A DNA stretch of 23,069 nt from an uncultured Muribaculaceae bacterium (GTDB lineage: Bacteria > Bacteroidota > Bacteroidia > Bacteroidales > Muribaculaceae): assembly GCA_910578095.1 (NCBI GenBank), contig CAJTOZ010000034.1, forward strand, positions 1-23,069, in the 5' to 3' direction. The position numbers and the translations under genes are program-made. Of the stretch, positions 5,736-13,304 are shown in pieces. The notes under the pieces were generated by a model. It ran no database searches and was not told the DNA's origin. It saw only the letters and a list, made by a program, of their open reading frames with translations. How positions within the stretch are numbered: the first letter of the stretch is position 1; every line of letters starts with the position of its first letter.

Positions 5736-6581
5736 TTAGGCTTGTGCCAGGAAATCCTCTCGGATAAAGCGTGCCACGGAATCGCTCGTGTTCGGCCCTA
5801 TCACGGTGTCGGCGGCTTCGCGCACTTCCGGAAGAGCATTGCCCACGGCCACGGCTACATCGGCCATGGCAAACATCGGAAGGTCGTTGAGATTGTCGCC
5901 GAAAGCAACTATGCGTGATGCTCCGAGCGAAGATGCCACGCGCTTTATCGCATCGGCTTTCGATACCCCCGGCGCGAAAATTTCAAGTATGCCTATTTCC
6001 GGAATTATAGCATCGGGATAGCTGTGCACGGCACATTCGGTCATGGTGCGGATGGAGCTTGCTGCCTCGTCGGTGTGGGCTATGCGTCCCAGTGCGCACA
6101 GCAACACCGTGCGGCACCGTGCCTCCTCAGGGAGCGTGCGGCGCAGGTGAAAACGCTTGAGCGAGAGATGGCGCCGCTGGTCGTAAAAATTCTGTTCGGC
6201 GCGGTTGAGTTGTGTGCCGTCGTGATACACTTCCAGAATGCCCTCGGGGTGGAGCGTGTAGACAAACGGATGTATGTCGCAAGCCGCGCATGCCCGCAGG
6301 GCCTCGTCGACATCGCATGGAGGCATGAAGCGCACATCGGCGTAGGTGTCGCTGCGGCGGTTCCACAACGCTGCGCCGGTCATCACGATGGCCGGGGGGA
6401 GCGTGAGTGTGCCTTGAAGCAGAGGCTTCACTGTGGCTGGAGTGCGAGCCGTCGCCACCGTGATGAGTGCGCCTTGTTCGGAAAGATCGGAGATGATGTT
6501 TCGGGAGTGCTCGCTCACCTGAGAGTCGGCACCGAGCAGGGTGCCGTCCATATCGCTGACGTATAGAGTAGTTTGCTTCAT
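5736..6581 (-). CDS. Cof-type HAD-IIB family phosphatase
   Basis: The 281-aa cytoplasmic hydrolase belongs to the HAD superfamily, Cof/YidA-like subfamily, whose members dephosphorylate small sugar or nucleotide phosphates. Motif I is DMDGTLL with nucleophile Asp10 and acid/base Asp12; motif II is Thr44 (TVATARTP); motif III is Lys208 (GVSKADAI); motif IV is GDNLND with Asp229 and Asp233. The large cap at about 85-195 between motifs II and III is typical of the C2B class. Substrate cannot be read from the sequence. The start at 6581 gives the usual N-terminus directly before motif I. A minus-strand TAAATTTG box (6589-6596) lies 7 nt upstream, so the leader would be extremely short. It is divergent from the esterase gene. 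Confidence 0.92.
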   Translation of the reverse strand: MKQTTLYVSDMDGTLLGADSQVSEHSRNIISDLSEQGALITVATARTPATVKPLLQGTLTLPPAIVMTGAALWNRRSDTYADVRFMPPCDVDEALRACAACDIHPFVYTLHPEGILEVYHDGTQLNRAEQNFYDQRRHLSLKRFHLRRTLPEEARCRTVLLCALGRIAHTDEAASSIRTMTECAVHSYPDAIIPEIGILEIFAPGVSKADAIKRVASSLGASRIVAFGDNLNDLPMFAMADVAVAVGNALPEVREAADTVIGPNTSDSVARFIREDFLAQA

Positions 6582-6588
6582 GATGATG

Positions 6589-6617
6589 CAAATTTAGCAA
6601 AAAAAAGCGTATCTTTG
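6589..6617. promoter_or_regulatory. Divergent promoter pair for the HAD and esterase genes
   Basis: On the minus strand TAAATTTG (6589-6596) is a -7 match for the HAD gene. On the plus strand TATCTTTG (6610-6617) is a -7 match for the esterase gene. The two boxes are 13 nt apart, so polymerase bound at one would cover the other. Neither has a clear TTTG box at the usual distance. The intergenic space between the two start codons is only 75 nt. Confidence 0.65.
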
Positions 6618-6656
6618 CGGAAACGGACAACTATATACACAGAAAACACCTGTATC

Positions 6657-7526
6657 ATGAAAAAAATCGTTCTTGCGCTGGGGCTCATGCTTGCGTGCGC
6701 AGCAGCCTCAGCACAGCACCCATTCCAGAGCCGTGTGCTCACCGATACAATCCACAGTGCCGCTCTGGGTGTCGACCGCGCCGTGACAGTATATCTGCCA
6801 CGCAATTTTGATGCCGACAGCACCCGCACCTATCCCGTGCTGTATCTTCTGCACGGCATGTATGGCGACAACAACGGATGGTTCCGCGACCAGAAGGCGC
6901 ACGAAGTGCTCGACAGGCTGATAGCCTCTGGCGAAGCCGCGGAGATGGTGGTGGTGAGCCCGCATGCCGGCGGCAACCCGTCCACGGAGCAGAATGGCTA
7001 TTTCAATATGCCCGATTGGCCCTACGAAGATTTCTTTTTCGGCGAACTGGTGCCCTATATAGAAACCCGCTACCGGGCCGGAGGAAGCAAGGCGCGCCGC
7101 GCCGTGGCCGGCCTGTCGATGGGTGGTGGCGGCACCACAAGCTATGCCCAGCGTCATCCCGACATGTTCTGCGCCGCCTACGCCATGAGCGCGCTTATGG
7201 ACATACCGCAGGTCAATGCAGTGCCGTCGCAGAGCCCCGACGATAAGATAGCGCGTCTGACGCGTTCTGTGCAGGACCATAGCTGCGTGCGCTATGTGGC
7301 TGAGGCCGATTCCGCCCGCCAGGAGAAACTGCGTGGCGTACAGTGGTTTGTGGATTGCGGCGATGATGATTTCCTGCTTGACCGCAACATCGAATTTGTG
7401 CAAGCCATGCACCGCGCCGGCGTGCCCTTGCAATTCCGCGTGCGCGATGGAGGCCACGATTCGGAGTACTGGCACACAGCCCTTTACTACTGCCTGCCGT
7501 TTGTCTCCCGGGCTTTCGCGCGCTGA
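6657..7526 (+). CDS. Secreted alpha/beta-hydrolase esterase (esterase D / CE1-like)
   Basis: The 289-aa protein has a signal peptide (MKKIVLALGLMLACAAASAQ, predicted cut after ASA at 19), so it acts in the periplasm or outside the cell. The fold is the serine esterase type of feruloyl/acetyl-xylan esterases and S-formylglutathione hydrolases. It has oxyanion-region LLHGMYGD (64-71), nucleophile Ser154 in GLSMGGG, a probable Asp among 236-238 (CGDDDFL) and His267 (GGHD). The ATG at 6657 was chosen because it gives a clean signal peptide and lies downstream of the -7 box at 6610-6617; a longer in-frame reading from 6573 would begin upstream of that box. Substrate is unknown; related Bacteroidota enzymes deacylate plant polysaccharides, but no glycoside-hydrolase genes are nearby. 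Confidence 0.9.
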   Translation: MKKIVLALGLMLACAAASAQHPFQSRVLTDTIHSAALGVDRAVTVYLPRNFDADSTRTYPVLYLLHGMYGDNNGWFRDQKAHEVLDRLIASGEAAEMVVVSPHAGGNPSTEQNGYFNMPDWPYEDFFFGELVPYIETRYRAGGSKARRAVAGLSMGGGGTTSYAQRHPDMFCAAYAMSALMDIPQVNAVPSQSPDDKIARLTRSVQDHSCVRYVAEADSARQEKLRGVQWFVDCGDDDFLLDRNIEFVQAMHRAGVPLQFRVRDGGHDSEYWHTALYYCLPFVSRAFAR

Positions 7527-7546
7527 CGGGTGTGCGTTATGAACAA

Positions 7547-7576
7547 CGATAGGCCGCCCACCGGCGGCCTATCGTG
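7547..7576. terminator. Perfect 13-bp hairpin between esterase and orphan gene
   Basis: Arms 7547-7559 and 7564-7576 are exact inverted repeats (ACGATAGGCCGCC and its complement) around a CACC loop. It starts 20 nt after the esterase stop and lies 23 nt beyond the stop of the convergent small gene, so it probably serves as a two-way terminator. No T run is present on either side, which leaves room for a role in mRNA 3'-end protection. Confidence 0.75.
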
Positions 7577-7599
7577 GCTATCATTGTTGAATAGGATTC

Positions 7600-7797
7600 T
7601 TAAATAAAATGGAACACGTCGTTTGAAATCTCAACTCTGTCGCTCTCGCGCAGAGAAGCGTCCATGACGCGTGATATCTCATCATATCGCTCGCGTTCAG
7701 CCATGACATTCTCGTCGTTGAAATCGTAGCAACGTGAGCCGTCCCTGAGACCGGGATACCTCTCGTCTATTGCTTTGGCGAAATAATCTTGGAACAT
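7600..7797 (-). CDS. Small protein of unknown function (65 aa)
   Basis: I do not recognise this protein. It begins MFQDYFAKAIDERYPGL and is strongly charged, with many Asp, Glu and Arg, a single Cys (SRCYDFND) and no membrane segment or signal peptide; the sequence around 30-50 (MAERERYDEISRVMDASL) looks helical. The ATG at 7797 was chosen because an in-frame TTG at 7830 lies inside the -7 promoter box. A well-formed promoter directly upstream supports it being a real, separately expressed gene. It lies between the esterase and the phosphoesterase operon, on the same strand as the latter. It could be an accessory part of that operon or an unrelated small regulator. Confidence 0.6.
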   Translation of the reverse strand: MFQDYFAKAIDERYPGLRDGSRCYDFNDENVMAERERYDEISRVMDASLRESDRVEISNDVFHFI

Positions 7798-7827
7798 GAG
7801 GATGGTTGTGTGGTTTATAAGTGGTTG

Positions 7828-7859
7828 CAAAGTTAATGTTTTTTTTAAAATACGGCAAA
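7828..7859 (-). promoter_or_regulatory. Promoter of the 65-aa gene
   Basis: On the minus strand TTTG (7856-7859) is followed after 20 nt by TAACTTTG (7828-7835), matching the Bacteroidota -33/-7 pattern. Transcription would begin a few bases further on, so the ATG at 7797 is the only usable start. The promoter is in the gap after the phosphoesterase gene, so the small gene need not depend on the upstream operon. Confidence 0.72.
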
Positions 7860-7873
7860 TTTTCGGATAAAAA

Positions 7874-9250
7874 TCAACTGGACAGCACTACTACGCTCCC
7901 CGAGAGTATTTGCTTCCGAAACCGTTTTCTCAGAATTGCGTCTGTCGGATCCTTGCAGTCTGTATAATTGCCGTTTACATTTATAACAAGTAGCTTCTTG
8001 TCATGTTCAGCCGGAAGTGCCGCATCCACGCTGAGGGCATTGTGTTGGTCGGCAAATACCACGTGGGCCTCGAGTTGTCCTGTGGCAGTGGAACGGAGCT
8101 CATATGTGTCGGTAGACCCATCTATTTTATTGCCGAGAGAAAAACTATCGCCGAATATTCTCAGGATCGCTGAAGTCATTGCTCGGTCGTCGCGCGAAGA
8201 TACGTTTTTGGGGATCGGCGTTTTCGGAATTTCCGGGTTTATGGGCGATGTGTGTCGTCGGATAGCAAGTGAGTATGTCGAGATTGTATCGGAGTCGTGC
8301 CACGTATTGTCGGATTTCCGCAGTAGTTTACGCACTTGAAGTGTTTCCTCGTTGCGGTTTATTCTGAGCAGTGTAGCTCCCGATTCATGAAGAAAATTCT
8401 CCGGATCGATGGAGAAGAATCCGGCATTGAGAATATATTGGCAGGAATTGCCGAGGGCATCCGGATCTTTGGCCTCCATGCCATGTTCGTGGCCAGACAG
8501 GCATATATCGCACACTTTCACTATGTTGTCGTAGACGTGAAAGTGTGATCGCACCTGGTATTCCTGTACATCAAGAAAGCGCAGTGAATGATGGAACATC
8601 CCGACGATGAAATAGCCGGCGTCCTTGTATTGCTGCAGTCTCTGAAAGGCTTTGTTGACAAGTATATTGCCCAGGCGCACGGAGCGGCGTGTGCCACCTA
8701 TGTCGCACCATGTGGAATTAAATTCGGCAAACACTACCTTATCGTTGTGAAACACGCGCAACCCGTACAGCCCGCGCATATCGTCTATTTTCAGCTCCTT
8801 CATCAGATCCACGTACTGTATGCTATCCGTTTCCTGCAGCATTGAAGCGCGAAAAGCCGCGTAGGTGGAGAAAGCATCGTGAGTTGCGTCCGGAATTTTA
8901 TTTCCGTTGTCGAGCCATTGTTTTGTGTCGTTCACGTATCTGTCCAGGGTGTCACTGTCGCCGGTAGGCCTTACGAGGTCGTGATTGCCCGGCACCATCA
9001 TGACATATTGCCCTGACAGTTCCGCAGATTGTGCTATTTGCGAGACTATTCCTTGTGCTTTCTCGAATTCCTCTTTTTTTGCCTTGTCGGTGATATCACC
9101 ACATATACATATGAAATCCGGTTTCCATCGGTCGTCAGGTATTATGGTTGTTGCCATGAATTTGGTGAAGTTGGCAAGGGAGTTCTTGAATGCGACACTA
9201 TGATCCTGCTCAGTGCGCAGATGCATATCGGCTATGCTTAGTATTACCAT
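7874..9250 (-). CDS. Calcineurin-like metallophosphoesterase with C-terminal extension
   Basis: The 458-aa protein has all five metallophosphoesterase blocks: Asp8/His10 (SIADMHLRT), Asp52 (CGDITD), Asn89/His90 (VPGNHDLV), His220/221 (GMFHHSL) and His254/His256 (SGHEHG). The di-metal site is therefore complete. Family members cleave phosphomonoesters, phosphodiesters, nucleotides or nucleic acids; the substrate here is unknown. Residues 1-330 cover the catalytic domain; a Pro-rich linker (334-348) leads to a separate domain at about 355-458 that I do not recognise. The start at 9250 places motif I at the N-terminus, as in relatives; a longer frame reaching 9400 overlaps the upstream gene and has an unlike composition. 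It starts 5 nt after the stop of the 888-aa gene, so the two form an operon. Confidence 0.9.
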   Translation of the reverse strand: MVILSIADMHLRTEQDHSVAFKNSLANFTKFMATTIIPDDRWKPDFICICGDITDKAKKEEFEKAQGIVSQIAQSAELSGQYVMMVPGNHDLVRPTGDSDTLDRYVNDTKQWLDNGNKIPDATHDAFSTYAAFRASMLQETDSIQYVDLMKELKIDDMRGLYGLRVFHNDKVVFAEFNSTWCDIGGTRRSVRLGNILVNKAFQRLQQYKDAGYFIVGMFHHSLRFLDVQEYQVRSHFHVYDNIVKVCDICLSGHEHGMEAKDPDALGNSCQYILNAGFFSIDPENFLHESGATLLRINRNEETLQVRKLLRKSDNTWHDSDTISTYSLAIRRHTSPINPEIPKTPIPKNVSSRDDRAMTSAILRIFGDSFSLGNKIDGSTDTYELRSTATGQLEAHVVFADQHNALSVDAALPAEHDKKLLVINVNGNYTDCKDPTDAILRKRFRKQILSGSVVVLSS

Positions 9251-9255
9251 GACAT

Positions 9256-11922
9256 TCAGTGTTGGTTTGGTCGGTATATGTAACGGTGATAGAAGTGGAA
9301 CATCGCCATGTAGAGCACTGAGCGGGCTTTGAAATAGCGCACATGCATGTCGGTGCAAATTGAAAAGGATCCTCCCAGCGGATCGGCCAGCAGAGCGCAA
9401 TAGAATTGCGCGGTTTCGGCATCTATACCGGGGTGTCCGTTTGGGCTGCGGCTAAGGGATATGCATGGTGCATTTTTTTCGGTGATTATGGTGCGCAGGT
9501 GCTTGAGAAAAGCCGGCAGCAAGCCGGTGGTAAGGTACTGCTCAGTGATTTCGGTAGGAATAGTATCTTCGGCGAAAAATTTGTGGAATTCGCCTTGGAT
9601 GTCTTGGAGTGCATCTTTTAAAACCTCGGCTAATTTCTTAGGAGGAAGTTTCGTATCGGCAGGTGTGTCATTGTGCAAGGTGGTAAGCAGCATTTTTGTC
9701 GTCATTTTATCAACGATGTCTGCGAAGTTGTAAGATGCAAGAATATCACGTAGCAGTGTGGCAATGGTGTGGACATCCTTGAAAGTGGAGATCCATAGCC
9801 CGGCAATTGAAGGGTCTGGAGCGTTCAGGCTCATTTTTAGCATCGTCTCCTCTTTGGCATCAACCAATTTGTAAACAAGTATTATGCGACAGAAAAATTT
9901 TATAAAATCGTCGCGGCACACAGTGCCGTCGTGGTTGTAGACCCCCGGTGTCTGGAGCATGTAGCGGATATACCAGAACGAAAAGTCGTCAAGGGATTCG
10001 TTGTACCCTATGTGGAATGTCATGAGATCTGCCACCACGCACGCCAGAAACTCTTTGTCGATCTGTTTCAGTAGTGTTCTGTGGGTGTCATTGGCACTGT
10101 TGAATTTAAGGCTGCTGCCCATACGGTCTCTGAGAGCGTGGGCAAATGCATCGTTGATAATTTTGCGGAATGGGAGTATCCCATTACTGTCGGCCAATCC
10201 CGATTTCAGCGGAAGGAAATTGAAGAATTCTTTCCACATGGTGGAGACAAACAATTCGGGATAGGTAATGTGTTGCATGTTGATGCGGTACGAGTGGTCG
10301 GTCACGTGCACGCGTTCGTGTCCGGACACATACATAAAGGCATCAGGATCTGGTACACCGCAATTTCTCATCAGAGTCTTGTATGCGAAGTCCATAGAGC
10401 ATATCAATTGTTGGATACCGCCGTTCCATTCCAGATTGAAATCAGAAAGCGCCCGCATGCGGTTACTTTGATGGAAACGGTTGAGATAGGCTTGCTCAAA
10501 GTCTCGTACGGCGCTGTCGAGCCATTCGTGTAGATCAGTGGCCGACATCGCAAGATTGTCTTTAGTATAACTGTCCACCACTTTTATGATACTGGATAGA
10601 AATGGCCTCAGACCGAGGAACGACACCACGAATTGAGGGTCCTGAACGCAGTCGTTGAAGTTTTGGTACATCTTCATTATGCGCTCTTTCAAAACCTTGG
10701 ATATGTGAGCTTTGTCAAGAATAGCACGAAGGGTGGCCATCTTGTCGGCTGTGAACTGCTGCTCGCTGAAGAAGCGCCTGGTAGAAGGATGCTTGCTGGA
10801 GTCGAAGTGTGCTATCCGGGGCAGGCTTCCGTCTTCTTCAGGGATCAGGTAGTGCTCGTCATCTTCTACAGATACGGACACATGCAATTTTCGGATATCT
10901 GATTTGTCGGGGTCGAGATTGCGCAGAGAATCAATGGTGTCGATAAGCTCAGCAGTGGTGCGCAGCAGATCGCTTTCTATAGTGAGGCTCACCAGTGCGT
11001 TGTTTATAAACAATTTATCACGCTGCATTTTCAGCTTGAGCTTTTGGGCCGCTTTATATAGTTTGTTTGTGAAACTACCTATATGGCCCGGCTTCACGAT
11101 CCAGGTGAACTGTAGCGAAAACTTTCCGTCGGCTGTGTTTTCCGGAAGGCCATCGCGGTGAAAAGCAAATCCGCTCACTGAGTATGAAGAAGAGAATACA
11201 TGTGCCTCCTCAAGGGACATATCAGTGTCCAATCTGCCAATACATTCGTTCTTTACAAGGTCGTAAAGTTCTTCTGGCTCGCTGTCCTTCAGTGATTGAA
11301 ATTGCAGATTACGGACCTTGAATATGAATTTAGCTATATCGCATATGCTATTGGAAAAGTTAAGCATAAGCAATTCGTCGCAGCCGACTCCGTTGAGTAA
11401 GATAATGATGCCAGTATTGGAATCATGCAACGCCCGCAATTGCGATTTTATAAGCTCTATACAGTGCAGGCCTGTGCCGCAGAGTAGCAGCGGGTTGATT
11501 TTGAACCTTGTAGCGCACGTGAATAGGTATTTGTCGATTCCGCATTTGGAAAATATATGCTGTAGTTTGGGTGATTTGTCAGGGATGTTGATACCCACGA
11601 CAAGCTGATAATCGAAATTGCAGTATTTGGCGTTGTCATGACCATTGCCGTGAAATGGATGAAACACTCTGTTTGGATAAGCGAAATCATCAAACAGTGT
11701 GTAAAACATCAGGTCGTTTTCGCCAAAAGTTTTGAAGCCGATAGGTTTGTATATGACATCGGATGGCTTTTTATCGTCAAATGAATTACGCGTGCGCGCA
11801 GCTTTATATTCCATCACGAGATTTGAAGCGATGTCGGTATTATAAAAATCCTTTTCATCTGTGCCCGGAGGCACAGATACGAGGCCGAGCAGCAAACCGT
11901 AATCGTCGACTGTATATTTCAT
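9256..11922 (-). CDS. Large uncharacterised protein (888 aa), partner of the phosphoesterase
   Basis: I cannot assign this protein to a named family. It starts MKYTVDDYGLLLGLVSVPPG, has no signal peptide or obvious membrane segment, and has no P-loop. Residues about 170-210 (GIIILLNGVGCDELLML) and 270-335 (TWIVKPGH, then ALVSLTIESD) each resemble a strand-helix alpha+beta ligand-binding module; this is a pattern impression only. A central region has HERVH (535-539), which fits HExxH, and about 25 residues on WKEFFNF (563-569). Neither is convincing as a zinc protease site. The part after about 590 looks all-helical. The ATG at 11922 was chosen because a -7 box at 11940-11947 excludes the upstream start at 11961. 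The phosphoesterase follows after 5 nt. The pair is poorer in G+C than its neighbours, consistent with horizontal gain. Confidence 0.82.
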   Translation of the reverse strand: MKYTVDDYGLLLGLVSVPPGTDEKDFYNTDIASNLVMEYKAARTRNSFDDKKPSDVIYKPIGFKTFGENDLMFYTLFDDFAYPNRVFHPFHGNGHDNAKYCNFDYQLVVGINIPDKSPKLQHIFSKCGIDKYLFTCATRFKINPLLLCGTGLHCIELIKSQLRALHDSNTGIIILLNGVGCDELLMLNFSNSICDIAKFIFKVRNLQFQSLKDSEPEELYDLVKNECIGRLDTDMSLEEAHVFSSSYSVSGFAFHRDGLPENTADGKFSLQFTWIVKPGHIGSFTNKLYKAAQKLKLKMQRDKLFINNALVSLTIESDLLRTTAELIDTIDSLRNLDPDKSDIRKLHVSVSVEDDEHYLIPEEDGSLPRIAHFDSSKHPSTRRFFSEQQFTADKMATLRAILDKAHISKVLKERIMKMYQNFNDCVQDPQFVVSFLGLRPFLSSIIKVVDSYTKDNLAMSATDLHEWLDSAVRDFEQAYLNRFHQSNRMRALSDFNLEWNGGIQQLICSMDFAYKTLMRNCGVPDPDAFMYVSGHERVHVTDHSYRINMQHITYPELFVSTMWKEFFNFLPLKSGLADSNGILPFRKIINDAFAHALRDRMGSSLKFNSANDTHRTLLKQIDKEFLACVVADLMTFHIGYNESLDDFSFWYIRYMLQTPGVYNHDGTVCRDDFIKFFCRIILVYKLVDAKEETMLKMSLNAPDPSIAGLWISTFKDVHTIATLLRDILASYNFADIVDKMTTKMLLTTLHNDTPADTKLPPKKLAEVLKDALQDIQGEFHKFFAEDTIPTEITEQYLTTGLLPAFLKHLRTIITEKNAPCISLSRSPNGHPGIDAETAQFYCALLADPLGGSFSICTDMHVRYFKARSVLYMAMFHFYHRYIYRPNQH

Positions 11923-11939
11923 AAGGTCATTAGTTTTTG

Positions 11940-11947
11940 CAAAGATA
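11940..11947 (-). promoter_or_regulatory. -7 box of the 888-aa/phosphoesterase operon
   Basis: TATCTTTG on the minus strand lies 17 nt before the ATG at 11922, implying a leader of about ten bases. No TTTG box is found at 19-21 nt; an A/T tract (11951-11967) occupies that area. A four-codon reading (ATG at 11930, ending TGA) precedes the real start. Confidence 0.65.
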
Positions 11948-11975
11948 CACAAAAAAAACAATATTGATGATAGTC

Positions 11976-12032
11976 AACAGCCTGCCAAGTAGTCGACGTC
12001 GCATGGCAATGCCGGCTGCTTGACAGGCTGTT
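11976..12032 (-). terminator. Hairpin downstream of the CobW gene
   Basis: AACAGCCTG (11976-11984) pairs with CAGGCTGTT (12024-12032), and after one mismatch CAAG (11986-11989) pairs with CTTG (12019-12022), giving a 13-pair stem. The loop region has further G+C-rich complementarity. It begins 42 nt beyond the CobW stop and ends before the promoter of the next operon, so it probably separates the two transcripts. No T run follows. Confidence 0.6.
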
Positions 12033-12074
12033 TGGTTTACGGTTCGTTCAGCCCTTGTTTCGGAATTTATAGCC

Positions 12075-13280
12075 TCAGGCGTCCTTGACGAGGCAGGCGT
12101 CGAGGGCGGCGGAAATGGCGGCGGGATCGATGTCGCGGCCGATGAACACAAGGCGTATCATGCGGTCGCCGTAGCGTTCGTCCCAGTCGCGTCGCAGTCC
12201 CGGCTCTGTGTCCATGAGGCGTGCGAGCTCGTCGGCCGGTGCGGCGGCATACCATAGCCCGGCGTCGGTGAGCTTTTTCTGAACTCCGGCCTGCTCGAAG
12301 AGGTAGCATGTATCGGGCTCGGAGGAAAAGTAGAGTATGCCTTTTGTGCGTATTACGCCTGCAGGCCATTGACGTGCTATGAAGTGGTCGAACCGGTTGA
12401 TGTCGAAAGCCGGGCGGCGGTTGTAGACAAAAGTGCGTATGCCATATTCCTCGGCTTCGCCTTCGCCGTGGTGGTGATGGTGCTCATGCCCGTGTTCATG
12501 TTCGTGCTCATGCTCATGCTCATGCTCATGCTCTTCGTGGTTATGGCCTTCGATGTGCTGTATCCATGCGGCGGATGTGGCCACATCGTCGAAATCGAAT
12601 GTTCCGGTGCCAATGAGGGCATCGAGGTCTATGTCGGCGTAGTCGCATTCCACTATGCGCGCTTCGGGCTGCAGGGCGTGGATGACGGCGCGTATGCGGG
12701 CGGCATCCTCGGCCGATACTTCAGAGATTTTGTTGAGGACTATGAGATTGCAGAATTCTATCTGCTCGATGATGAGGCGCTCTATGTCCTCTTCGCCGAT
12801 GGCAGGACGCTGCAGGGCCTCGCCAGATGCAAATTCGCTCTGCAGGCGCAGGGCGTCGACCACGGTGGCTATGCAGTCGAGGCGCGGCACCACCGGCAGT
12901 GCTGCCGGCGGCATGAGCTGCGGGATGGAGCAGATGGTCTGCGCGATGGGTGCCGGCTCGCATATACCGCTGGCTTCGATCACGATGTAGTCGAAACGCC
13001 GGGTGCGGGCTATGTCGGCGAGTTGCTCCACGAGGTCCATCTTGAGTGTGCAGCAGATGCATCCGTTCTGGAGAGCGATCAGGTCGCCGGAGTCGGGTGT
13101 GGCACCCACGAGGCCGCCTTTGCGGATGAGGGAAGCATCGATGTTTACTTCGCCTATGTCGTTGACTATTACGGCAAAGCGTATGCCGCGCCGGTTGGAG
13201 AGTATGCGGTTGAGAAGAGTGGTTTTGCCGCTGCCGAGGTAGCCTGTGAGCAGCAGCACGGGTATTTCGTCGTGTTGCAT
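12075..13280 (-). CDS. CobW/COG0523-family GTP-binding metal chaperone
   Basis: The 401-aa cytoplasmic GTPase belongs to the COG0523 (CobW/ZNG1/YeiR) family, which delivers metals such as Zn2+ to client enzymes. Motifs are the P-loop GYLGSGKTT (13-21), the metal-binding CICC (74-77) after NG, ExSG (102-105, EASG), and a guanine-recognition motif NKIS (183-186) where NKxD is canonical. A His-rich tract fills about 246-271, mostly Glu-His pairs ending in five His, likely a metal reservoir. The CobW C-terminal domain follows (about 282-395). The ATG at 13280 is used because an in-frame TTG at 13307 lies in the -7 box. The metal and client cannot be told; no zinc-uptake genes or Zur site are evident nearby. 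Confidence 0.93.
   Translation of the reverse strand: MQHDEIPVLLLTGYLGSGKTTLLNRILSNRRGIRFAVIVNDIGEVNIDASLIRKGGLVGATPDSGDLIALQNGCICCTLKMDLVEQLADIARTRRFDYIVIEASGICEPAPIAQTICSIPQLMPPAALPVVPRLDCIATVVDALRLQSEFASGEALQRPAIGEEDIERLIIEQIEFCNLIVLNKISEVSAEDAARIRAVIHALQPEARIVECDYADIDLDALIGTGTFDFDDVATSAAWIQHIEGHNHEEHEHEHEHEHEHEHGHEHHHHHGEGEAEEYGIRTFVYNRRPAFDINRFDHFIARQWPAGVIRTKGILYFSSEPDTCYLFEQAGVQKKLTDAGLWYAAAPADELARLMDTEPGLRRDWDERYGDRMIRLVFIGRDIDPAAISAALDACLVKDA
12480..12540 (-). repeat. Hexanucleotide tandem repeat inside the CobW gene
   Basis: The minus strand repeats GAGCAT or its synonym variants several times in a row, encoding Glu-His dipeptides. Units near the 12500-12535 core are almost identical at the DNA level, so replication slippage could lengthen or shorten the tract in 6-nt steps without a frameshift. 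This would change the number of metal-binding His residues. Confidence 0.75.
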
Positions 13281-13304
13281 TCTGCGGGTGTGTTTTGTTC
13301 TATG

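Noticed and set aside
6573..6656. Upstream start for the esterase at 6573
   Set aside because: It would begin before the -7 box at 6610-6617 and would bury the signal peptide inside the protein.
9251..9400. N-terminal extension of the phosphoesterase up to 9400
   Set aside because: It overlaps the 3' end of the 888-aa gene by more than 140 nt, has a composition unlike the rest, and metallophosphoesterase motif I normally lies near the N-terminus, as it does from 9250.
10310..10325. Calling the 888-aa protein a zinc metalloprotease from HERVH
   Set aside because: HExxH matches arise by chance in long proteins, the surrounding residues do not form the usual hydrophobic helix pattern, and no third ligand is clear. 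I kept it only as a hypothesis.
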